From Candidatus Apopatosoma intestinale (lineage in GTDB: Bacteria > Bacillota > Clostridia > Oscillospirales > CAG-272): a stretch of 11,944 bases of DNA. The stretch's first letter is position 1; each line of letters begins with the position of its first letter. The notes beneath the pieces were generated by a model. That model ran no database searches, was not told the DNA's origin, and was given only the letters and a program-made list of their open reading frames with translations. The translations under genes and the position numbers were made by a program. The stretch is from positions 1 through 11,944 of the forward strand of contig DODZ01000007.1 of the NCBI GenBank assembly GCA_003524145.1, in the 5' to 3' direction. Below, piece after piece: positions 6,605 through 11,944 of the stretch.

Positions 6605-7215
6605 GCGCCTGCCTCGCTCTCTTTGTCGAGTGAACAGATTCTTCCGAAAATATATTTCGATACTATCTCCATTTCAGCGGAGCCGCCGTGCTCAAAGCCC
6701 AGTTCTTCATACGGCATTATATTGCCGATATAGACGTCTATGCGGCGAAAAAGCTTTATTTTATAGTCCTTTGTCTTTATCAGAACGGGAATAATGCTTG
6801 CCTTTGTGCGCCACGCGATAAGTCCGATGCCGCTTTTTGCGTCCTCGGGGGAGGGAATGACACCCGGCATTCTCGTCCCCTGCGGGAAAACGCCGAGGAG
6901 TTTGCCCTCGTTTACGGCGGAAATAGCACTCTTTATAGCCGAAATATCGGAGGCTCCGCGATGTATCGGTATCGTCATTTTTCTGATAAGCCCGCCGATG
7001 AGCGGGATTTCGGTTGCCTCAGATTTTGCGAGGTAGAAAACCTGTCGGTTTATTCCCATCGCCGCGAGAAAAATATCATGCGCCGAGATATGGTTTGCGC
7101 AGAGGATGTATTTTCCCTCGGGCAGGCTTTTCTTTTTCCCGTGGATTTTCACGCGGTAAAAAAGCCTGTAATGTATCTGTGCAAAAATAAAGGCAAGGCG
7201 ATAGAGAAAGCTCAT
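6601..7215 (-). CDS. plsC: 1-acyl-sn-glycerol-3-phosphate acyltransferase (PlsC family)
   Basis: Predicted to transfer an acyl chain to the sn-2 position of lysophosphatidic acid, giving phosphatidic acid at the cytoplasmic membrane. The 204-residue product has a hydrophobic, amphipathic N-terminus (about 1-20), the catalytic NHISAHD block (H42-X4-D47), the FPQGTR block (110-115) that binds the glycerol phosphate, and a proline-rich segment after it. The usual FPEGTR glutamate is a glutamine here, a variant that keeps the G-T-R core. Length is in the normal range for short bacterial PlsC proteins. The start ATG at 7215 overlaps the cmk stop (ATGA, 7212-7215), and the stop overlaps the ispH-rpsA start in the same way, so the three are translationally coupled. 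Acyl donor (acyl-ACP or acyl-CoA) cannot be told from sequence. Confidence 0.92.
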   Translation of the reverse strand: MSFLYRLAFIFAQIHYRLFYRVKIHGKKKSLPEGKYILCANHISAHDIFLAAMGINRQVFYLAKSEATEIPLIGGLIRKMTIPIHRGASDISAIKSAISAVNEGKLLGVFPQGTRMPGVIPSPEDAKSGIGLIAWRTKASIIPVLIKTKDYKIKLFRRIDVYIGNIMPYEELGFEHGGSAEMEIVSKYIFGRICSLDKESEAGA

Positions 7216-7874
7216 TTTATCTTCTCCTCTATTATCGAAATGACATTTGAGAGAGTATCCTCAAATGTGCCGGAATTATCTACGAATACAGCATCTGCGG
7301 CGGGGATGGCGGGAGCCACCTTGCGCGTGCTGTCGTTTTTGTCGCGTTCGTGCACAGCCGCCGCCACCTCTTCAAGCGTGACGCTCTGCCCGCTTGCGAG
7401 AAGCTCCTCGTGTCTTCTGCGTATGCGTGCCTCGGGGGAGGCTGTCATGAATATTTTCACATCGGCATCGGGAAGTATGACGGTGCCTATATCCCTGCCG
7501 TCCATGATAACATTGTTTTTTCTTGCCATATCGCGCTGAAGCTCAAGCAGGAAGGTCCGCACCTCGGGTATCGCCGAAACCTTGGAGGCATATGACGAAA
7601 TCTCGTTTGTGCGTATGAGCGAGCCGACATCCTCTCCCGAGAGGAGCACTTTCTGCTCGCCGTTTTCATATGCCAGACGCACATCTATTTCCGGCAGCAG
7701 AGCGATAACGCCCGCGCTGTTTTCGGGGAGAACGCCCGCGCGGCGTACATAAAGCCCTATCGCACGGTAGAGAGCGCCCGTATCCACATAGATATAACCG
7801 AGCTTCTTTGCCAGCGCCTTGGCAACGGTTGATTTCCCCGCGCCGGAGGGTCCGTCTATCGCTATATTTATCAT
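7212..7874 (-). CDS. cmk: Cytidylate (CMP/dCMP) kinase
   Basis: Phosphorylates CMP and dCMP with ATP to the diphosphates, recycling pyrimidine nucleotides from RNA and phospholipid turnover in the cytoplasm. The 220-residue protein begins with the P-loop GPSGAGKST (8-16), followed by YVDTGALYRA (29-38), which forms part of the CMP site, then VIMDGRDIGTVILPDADVK and a lid region with RIRRRHEE. Length matches the bacterial family. The start ATG at 7874 has AAGAGGTG upstream (7890-7883, 8 nt spacing), overlapping the stop codon of the flavoprotein gene. Its place directly before plsC and ispH-rpsA is a widespread clostridial arrangement, and a cmk-rpsA link occurs in many bacteria. Confidence 0.95.
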   Translation of the reverse strand: MINIAIDGPSGAGKSTVAKALAKKLGYIYVDTGALYRAIGLYVRRAGVLPENSAGVIALLPEIDVRLAYENGEQKVLLSGEDVGSLIRTNEISSYASKVSAIPEVRTFLLELQRDMARKNNVIMDGRDIGTVILPDADVKIFMTASPEARIRRRHEELLASGQSVTLEEVAAAVHERDKNDSTRKVAPAIPAADAVFVDNSGTFEDTLSNVISIIEEKIK

Positions 7875-7879
7875 GCTTT

Positions 7880-9139
7880 TTACACCTCTTTTTCTTTTGA
7901 TGCGGCTTTTGCCGCGGAATATGCCGTGGAAAACGCTATCTGGAGATTGAAGCCGCCCGTGTATGCGTCCACATCTATCACCTCGCCCGCAAAATACAGG
8001 TTCGGGCAGAGACGCGAGCGCATGGCGGAGGGATCTATCTCCGCCGTGGAAACGCCGCCGCTTGTCACTATAGCTTCCTCTATCGGGCGGAAACCCGATA
8101 TCTCTATGCGAAAATGCCTGAGCGCGGAGAGCAGAGCGCGGCGCTGTTCCTTTGTCACGGAATTTACCTTCTGCGAAGGGGGAATGCCGCAGCGCGAGAC
8201 GATAACGGGTATCATCTTTGCGGGGAGCAGGTCGCAGAGCGCATTTGCAAAATCCTTGTTTTTATATTTTTCAAAATCGCTCATTATGCGGCGGTCGAGC
8301 GTCTGCTCATCGAGAGCGGGCTTCATATCTATCTCGACGGTAAAAGCCCCCGAAGCCATCGGCCGCATATGAGCCGAGGCGGAGAGCACCGTCGGTCCGC
8401 TTATGCCGAAATGAGTGAAGAGCAGCTCTCCGAAATCGCGGTAGATAACCTTGCCGCTTTCGTTTTTTATTATGGTGACGCCGACGTTTTTCAGTGCCAG
8501 ACCCTGCATCGCGGGGCAGGCGCGGTCGCCGCTGCAAAGCCCGACAAGAGAGGGCACAAGCGGCTTTATCGTATGTCCCGCCTTCGCGGCGAAGCGGTAT
8601 CCGTCGCCCGTAGAGCCGGTCACGGGATAGGACGCGCCGCCCGTGGCTATTATCACGCTGTCAAAATCCGTGAAGGTGCGTTTATCCGTCACTATCGCGG
8701 AAATGCGCTTTTCGCCGCCCTCACCGCACAGCTCTATATCCGTCACTCTCTCCGTGAGTACGGTGACGCCCAGTCGGCGCATTTCGTTTTTGAGAGCGAG
8801 GACGATATCCGTCGCCTTGTCGGAAACGGGGAAAACCCTGTTTCCGCGCTCCGTTTTCAGCGGCACGCCGAGCCGCTCGGAAAAGAAGGCTTTTGTGCTT
8901 TCGCTGTCAAAGCGGCGTATCGCGGAAAAGAGAAATTTCCCGTTTGCCGTGATACTCCCCATAAATTCCTCGGGTGTGCAGTCGTTCGTCAGATTGCATC
9001 TGCCCTTGCCCGTGATGCCGAGCTTGCGCCCGAGAAGAGCGTTCCGCTCGAAAACCGTGACCGCGGCACCGCTGTCGGCGGCAAAGACGGCGGCGCTCAT
9101 TCCTGCCGCGCCTGCACCTATTATGGCAATTTTCCGCAT
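7880..9139 (-). CDS. BaiN/HI0933-type NAD(P)/FAD-dependent oxidoreductase
   Basis: A cytoplasmic flavoprotein of the HI0933/YhiN/BaiN family. The 419-residue protein starts with the Rossmann dinucleotide motif GAGAAG (8-13) and E31 at the end of the second strand. The family signature GRKLGITGKGRCNLTN is at 37-52, an ATGGASYPVTGSTGDGY block lies in the middle, and a C-terminal FAD-contacting segment NLYFAGEVIDVDAYTGGFNLQIAFSTA closes it. Members have been linked to bile acid 7-dehydroxylation (BaiN) and to broader redox roles, but the general cellular function is unsettled, so I give no symbol. ATG 9139 follows the ABC-F stop with no gap; GGAG lies 8 nt upstream inside the end of the ABC-F gene. 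The next gene, cmk, starts 5 nt after its stop. Nothing around it points to bile acid metabolism. Confidence 0.9.
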   Translation of the reverse strand: MRKIAIIGAGAAGMSAAVFAADSGAAVTVFERNALLGRKLGITGKGRCNLTNDCTPEEFMGSITANGKFLFSAIRRFDSESTKAFFSERLGVPLKTERGNRVFPVSDKATDIVLALKNEMRRLGVTVLTERVTDIELCGEGGEKRISAIVTDKRTFTDFDSVIIATGGASYPVTGSTGDGYRFAAKAGHTIKPLVPSLVGLCSGDRACPAMQGLALKNVGVTIIKNESGKVIYRDFGELLFTHFGISGPTVLSASAHMRPMASGAFTVEIDMKPALDEQTLDRRIMSDFEKYKNKDFANALCDLLPAKMIPVIVSRCGIPPSQKVNSVTKEQRRALLSALRHFRIEISGFRPIEEAIVTSGGVSTAEIDPSAMRSRLCPNLYFAGEVIDVDAYTGGFNLQIAFSTAYSAAKAASKEKEV

Positions 9140-11086
9140 TTATTTTTCTCCGTTTTCTCTGTTCTGCGAGAGGAAATCCTCCGCTTCCGCCATTATATCG
9201 AAGGCGGCATTTATCTTTTCGTCTATTTCCGCTGTTTTTGCCGCTATCTCCGAGAGACGAATGTAGTCGGAGGAGGCTTCTCCCGCGGCTTCCGCTTCGA
9301 GTGCCGCCTTTTCGGCTTCCAGTGCTTCTATCTCCGCTTCGGCGCGCTCTGTCTGCTTTTCGCGCTTGCGTATCTCGGCGACAAGACGCTTGCTTTCCAT
9401 ATATTTTGCCTTGCTGTCCGATTCCGTCTTTGCCTCGGCTGCGGGAGTAGCTTCCGCGCGAGCCGACGAGTGCTTATATTCCATATATTCGTCATATCCG
9501 CCGCGGTAATCGAAGAAATCGCCGCCGCTCATATCGAAAATGCGCGTTGCTATCTTTTTTGCGAAATATCTGTCGTGCGAAACGGCAATCACCGTTCCGC
9601 GGAAGCGAAGCACGGCATCCTCCAGTATCTCGCGCGAATTTATATCGAGATGGTTTGTCGGCTCGTCGAGAATCAGCAGATTTATCTTTGAGAGCATCAT
9701 CTTGCAGAGCATGAGACGCGCCTTTTCGCCGCCCGAAAGCTCGCAGACGAGCTTGCTTATATCCTCCTCAAAGAAGAGGAACGCGGCGAGTGCCGAGCGT
9801 ATCTCCGCAGCGCCGAGCTTTTCGTGCGCACGCACAACCTCGTCGAGGACCGTGCTCTTTTCGTCGAGCGACTGCTGCTCCTGATCGTAATAACCGTAAA
9901 CGACATTCGAGCCGAATTCCAGCGTGCCCGCGTCCTGTGCGAGCATGCCGCCGATTATCTTTGCCAAGGTGGATTTGCCGCAGCCGTTGGGACCGAGAAT
10001 GAGAATCCTGTCGTTCTTTTTCACGGTGAAGCTTATATCCGAGAAGATGCGCTTTTCTCCGTAGCTTTTTGCGAGATGCTCCGCGTAGAGCACATCGTTT
10101 CCGCTTTCGCCCGCTTCGCCGAAGGTAAGTTTTATATCCTTTGGCGCGGCTTGCGGCGCATCTGTCTTTTTCATGCGGGCAAGCGCCTTTTCGCGGCTCT
10201 CCGCGGCGATGATATTGCGTTCGCGGTTCCAGCGGCGCTGCTGTGCTATGAAGGCTTCTATCCGCGCTATCTCGCGCTGTTGATTTTTATAATGATGCTC
10301 GAGAATTTCGGCATTTTTTGCTTTTTTCTCCGTGAAGGCGGCATAATTTCCGTTATACATCGTGGCTTTTGTATGCTCTATATCGAGAATTTTTGTCGCC
10401 ACACGGTCAAGGAAATATCTGTCATGCGAGATGACGGCTACCGTATGCGGATATGCGCGCAGATGCTCCTCAAGCCAGTAGAGCGTATCGGAATCGAGAT
10501 GGTTTGTCGGCTCATCCAGCAGGAGAATATCGGGCTCCGAGAGGAGCAGACGGACGAGCGCCAGTCGCGTGCGTTCACCGCCCGACAGAGCTTTTACGGG
10601 GACATCGCGTCGGCTCTCGCCAAAGCCGAATTTCGCAAGCGTGGAGCTTATTTTTGAGCGGTATTCATAGCCTCCCTCAGAGCGGAAGCGTTCCTGCGCC
10701 TCGGCATAGCGTGAAATGAGCTTTTCATATTCCGAGTCATGCGGAAGAGAAGCGCGTCGCTCTATTTCGAGCGACATATCGGCAAGGCTTCTTTCGAGAG
10801 CGCAGAGCACGGGAAAAGCACCGAGCATCTCATCAAAAACGGAAAGCCCGCTATCGAGCATTTCATTCTGCGCGAGCATGCCGAGCGTGGCGCCCTTCTG
10901 TGTATAGACACTGCCGGAGGTCGGCTTCTGCAAACCTGCGATTATCCGCATGAGCGAGCTTTTGCCCGCGCCGTTCACGCCGACTATGCCGAGCCGTTCA
11001 CCCTCGTTTACAGAGAAGCTGATGCCAGAAAGAATGATATCCGTGCCGAATTCAAGCAAAATATCATTTGTGCCGAAGCTTATCAT
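9140..11086 (-). CDS. ABC-F family ATPase (YdiF/Uup-like ribosome-associated)
   Basis: A soluble twin-NBD ABC-F protein, expected to act on the ribosomal E site rather than in transport, since no membrane segments are present. Across 648 residues: NBD1 Walker A GVNGAGKSS (36-44), signature LSGGE (167-171), Walker B DILLLDE (186-192) and switch H221; an interdomain linker rich in charged helix (about 255-310) with QRRWNRERNIIAAESREKA; NBD2 Walker A GPNGCGKST (365-373), LSGGE (450-454), Walker B LLILDE and H504; and a C-terminal charged coiled coil (about 560-640). The start is ATG 11086, since GGGAGGTG lies 8 nt upstream (11102-11095); an in-frame ATG at 11110 precedes that site. It is first in the five-gene operon with a short leader of about 30 nt, which argues for a housekeeping translation factor rather than an inducible resistance protein. 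Confidence 0.93.
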   Translation of the reverse strand: MISFGTNDILLEFGTDIILSGISFSVNEGERLGIVGVNGAGKSSLMRIIAGLQKPTSGSVYTQKGATLGMLAQNEMLDSGLSVFDEMLGAFPVLCALERSLADMSLEIERRASLPHDSEYEKLISRYAEAQERFRSEGGYEYRSKISSTLAKFGFGESRRDVPVKALSGGERTRLALVRLLLSEPDILLLDEPTNHLDSDTLYWLEEHLRAYPHTVAVISHDRYFLDRVATKILDIEHTKATMYNGNYAAFTEKKAKNAEILEHHYKNQQREIARIEAFIAQQRRWNRERNIIAAESREKALARMKKTDAPQAAPKDIKLTFGEAGESGNDVLYAEHLAKSYGEKRIFSDISFTVKKNDRILILGPNGCGKSTLAKIIGGMLAQDAGTLEFGSNVVYGYYDQEQQSLDEKSTVLDEVVRAHEKLGAAEIRSALAAFLFFEEDISKLVCELSGGEKARLMLCKMMLSKINLLILDEPTNHLDINSREILEDAVLRFRGTVIAVSHDRYFAKKIATRIFDMSGGDFFDYRGGYDEYMEYKHSSARAEATPAAEAKTESDSKAKYMESKRLVAEIRKREKQTERAEAEIEALEAEKAALEAEAAGEASSDYIRLSEIAAKTAEIDEKINAAFDIMAEAEDFLSQNRENGEK

Positions 11087-11094
11087 CCGTTTTT

Positions 11095-11102
11095 CACCTC
11101 CC
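11095..11102 (-). promoter_or_regulatory. Shine-Dalgarno of the ABC-F gene
   Basis: The minus strand reads GGGAGGTG, 8 nt before ATG 11086. It decides against the longer frame starting at ATG 11110, within which it would be coding sequence. Confidence 0.75.
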
Positions 11103-11122
11103 GAAATCATTAAATCCTATAT

Positions 11123-11151
11123 ATTATACTATTTAAATATCTTCTTGTCAA
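11123..11151 (-). promoter_or_regulatory. Consensus sigma-A promoter of the ABC-F to rpsA operon
   Basis: On the minus strand TTGACA (11151-11146) and TATAAT (11128-11123) are separated by exactly 17 nt, a perfect match in both hexamers and spacing. Transcription should begin near 11116, leaving about 30 nt of leader. All five downstream genes are contiguous or overlapping, so this is probably the main promoter for a transcript of about 6.5 kb ending at 4531-4571. Confidence 0.9.
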
Positions 11152-11181
11152 ATGTTTATGGCAAAAAAGCGGATAAAATCA

Positions 11182-11187
11182 TATAAT
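11182..11187 (+). promoter_or_regulatory. Candidate -10 box for the ferritin-like gene
   Basis: A perfect TATAAT lies 33 nt before the ATG at 11221. The hexamer 17 nt upstream (TGGCAA, 11159-11164) matches TTGACA at only three positions, so the -35 is weak and an activator or another sigma factor might be involved. It stands back to back with the operon promoter, whose -35 ends at 11151. Confidence 0.45.
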
Positions 11188-11220
11188 GCCGTAGAAGAAA
11201 AAGTGAAAAAGGAGTTTTTT

Positions 11221-11730
11221 ATGAACGAAAAACTGAAATGTCATTGCATGATACATAAACCTTATCCCGAAATAAAGCCGGCAAAAAAAGATCCTGCTTT
11301 TGCATCGCTTCTGTCGGTTCCTTATGCGGGAAGCGGCGGGGAGATATCGTCGATTCTTTCATATTTATACGGAAGCACCGTGCTTGACGGAAGTAAAAAT
11401 CAGACGGTTTCCGATGTACTGAGGTATATTTCGGATGTTGAAATGCATCATATGAATATACTTGCCGAACTGATATTCCGGCTTGGCGGCGACCCGAAAT
11501 ATGCTGTGGCGCAGGGGCGGCGACCTTTTACCGCGGCAAATATGCACTACAGCGAAAATCCCGCGCAGATACTGAAAAGTGCCGTCGCGGGCGAGGAAAG
11601 CGCAATTTATGTTTATGAACAGCTTCAAAAAGCAACAGAGGACGAAAATATAATTGCCGTGCTGGAGCGGATTATTGAGGATGAGAGACTGCATCTCGGG
11701 ATTTTTCGGGAGCTTCTCGGAGAAAATTAA
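11221..11730 (+). CDS. Ferritin-like (rubrerythrin-type) diiron domain protein
   Basis: A 169-residue protein predicted to fold as a four-helix bundle holding a dinuclear iron or manganese site. Candidate ligands are spaced as in ferritin-like proteins: E41 in helix 1 (GGEISSILSYLY), E74 and H77 in VEMHHMNIL, E126 in GEESAIYVYE, and E155 with H158 in DERLH. The stretch LGGDPKY (88-94) and the overall layout resemble a family of clostridial ferritin-like/bacterioferritin-type proteins. The N-terminus has C7-H-C9, unlike a rubredoxin domain, and no rubredoxin follows. The start is ATG 11221, with AAAAAGGAG 6 nt upstream (11206-11214); longer in-frame starts near 11152 would run through this site and the TATAAT. 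It is divergent from the ABC-F operon and is a single gene. Function could be oxidative stress defence, metal storage or spore-related; sequence does not decide. Confidence 0.85.
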   Translation: MNEKLKCHCMIHKPYPEIKPAKKDPAFASLLSVPYAGSGGEISSILSYLYGSTVLDGSKNQTVSDVLRYISDVEMHHMNILAELIFRLGGDPKYAVAQGRRPFTAANMHYSENPAQILKSAVAGEESAIYVYEQLQKATEDENIIAVLERIIEDERLHLGIFRELLGEN

Positions 11731-11766
11731 ATAAAGCGAATAAAAATAAAAAATTTCCTAAAGCTA

Positions 11767-11795
11767 TTGACAAACAGGGCAAAATATGATAACAT
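11767..11795 (+). promoter_or_regulatory. Promoter of the tRNA cluster
   Basis: TTGACA (11767-11772) is perfect and is followed after 17 nt by TAACAT (11790-11795), four of six matches to TATAAT. The start would be near 11802, about 18 nt before the mature tRNA-Leu 5' end, a usual arrangement for stable RNA. No terminator hairpin is visible between the ferritin-like gene stop (11730) and this promoter, so read-through into the tRNAs is possible. Confidence 0.7.
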
Positions 11796-11819
11796 AATTA
11801 AGCTGCAGGAAATTGAGAT

Positions 11820-11908
11820 GCCGGAATGGCGAAACTGGCAGACGCCCGGGACTTAAAATCCCGTGATACGAGAGTATCGTACCGGTTCGATCCCGGTTTC
11901 CGGCACCA
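11820..11908 (+). tRNA. tRNA-Leu (anticodon UAA)
   Basis: A complete class II cloverleaf. The acceptor stem GCCGGAA (11820-11826) pairs with TTCCGGC (11898-11904), followed by discriminator A and an encoded CCA (11906-11908). The D arm has stem GCG/CGC and a GG-containing loop. The anticodon stem CGGGA/TCCCG closes the loop CTTAAAA, with anticodon TAA at 11854-11856, which reads UUA. The long variable arm GATAC-GAGA-GTATC (11865-11878) is typical of tRNA-Leu, and the T arm ACCGG-TTCGATC-CCGGT is canonical. Confidence 0.97.
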
Positions 11909-11914
11909 TTATAT

Positions 11915-11944
11915 CGCGGAGTGGAGCAGTCCGGTAGCTCGTCG
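11915..11944 (+). tRNA. tRNA-fMet (initiator), 5' part, cut by the window edge
   Basis: Thirty nucleotides beginning CGCGGAGTGGAGCAG and continuing through a D arm (GAGC...GCTC) to GTCG match the 5' half of bacterial initiator tRNA, which characteristically starts with an unpaired C. It begins 6 nt after the CCA of tRNA-Leu, so the two are surely in one transcript. The anticodon lies beyond the window, so the identity rests on the acceptor and D arm alone. Confidence 0.8.

Noticed and set aside
7880..9139. The flavoprotein as evidence of a bile acid 7-dehydroxylation cluster (BaiN)
   Set aside because: No other bai-type genes are nearby and the family is widespread in bacteria that do not metabolise bile acids.
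8114..9691. A 525-codon open frame on the plus strand across the flavoprotein and ABC-F genes
   Set aside because: It is antisense to two genes with full family motifs. The open frame follows from their codon bias, its translation shows no recognisable domain, and it has no convincing ribosome binding site.
9140..11086. The ABC-F protein as an antibiotic resistance determinant
   Set aside because: It is the lead gene of a housekeeping operon with a constitutive consensus promoter and a short leader without an attenuator, and its linker and C-terminal coiled coil resemble YdiF/Uup-type factors. Resistance cannot be excluded without phylogeny, but nothing here supports it.

Overview
The window looks like chromosomal DNA from an anaerobic, low-to-moderate GC Firmicute of the class Clostridia, probably a gut Oscillospiraceae/Ruminococcaceae-type organism. 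The grounds are the fused ispH-rpsA gene, the flavoprotein-cmk-plsC-ispH-rpsA gene order typical of Clostridia, strong AGGAGG-type ribosome binding sites, sigma-A promoters with TTGACA/TATAAT boxes, a PdaA-type deacetylase of the kind spore formers use, and tRNA genes with encoded CCA. The taxonomic call is an inference from gene content. No prophage, transposase, CRISPR array or resistance island is visible.

Layout. Positions 1-381 contain no gene I can support; they hold several nested inverted repeats and a short direct repeat (possibly an intergenic repeat element or structured RNA) and end in a terminator-like hairpin. A minus-strand ybaK-type Cys-tRNA(Pro) deacylase with its own promoter follows (382-867). 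Upstream of it are two overlapping minus-strand NodB-type polysaccharide deacetylase genes (957-1643, and 1640-2401, which is PdaA-like). A divergent intergenic region carries a near-consensus promoter for plus-strand htpG (2617-4512). A perfect 19-bp inverted repeat then acts as a probable bidirectional terminator between htpG and the convergent operon.

The main block is one minus-strand operon of five genes running from 11086 down to 4583: an ABC-F ATPase, a BaiN/HI0933-type flavoprotein, cmk, plsC, and an ispH-rpsA fusion. Gene junctions are 0 to 5 nt apart or overlap as ATGA, and a perfect TTGACA-17-TATAAT promoter lies just upstream. The operon joins translation (ABC-F ribosome factor, ribosomal protein S1), nucleotide supply (CMP kinase), phospholipid synthesis (lysophosphatidic acid acyltransferase) and isoprenoid synthesis (IspH), so it looks like a growth-linked housekeeping operon. 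Inside the fusion, the S1 half starts with its own ATG behind a strong Shine-Dalgarno sequence, so free S1 may also be made.

On the right, divergently transcribed from that operon, is a ferritin-like diiron-type protein (11221-11730), then a tRNA promoter, tRNA-Leu(UAA), and the first 30 nt of an initiator tRNA-Met cut by the window edge. Most of the window is ordinary core genome. The points deserving a second look are the internal S1 start in the fusion, the structured 5' region, and the ferritin-like protein with an N-terminal Cys-X-Cys.
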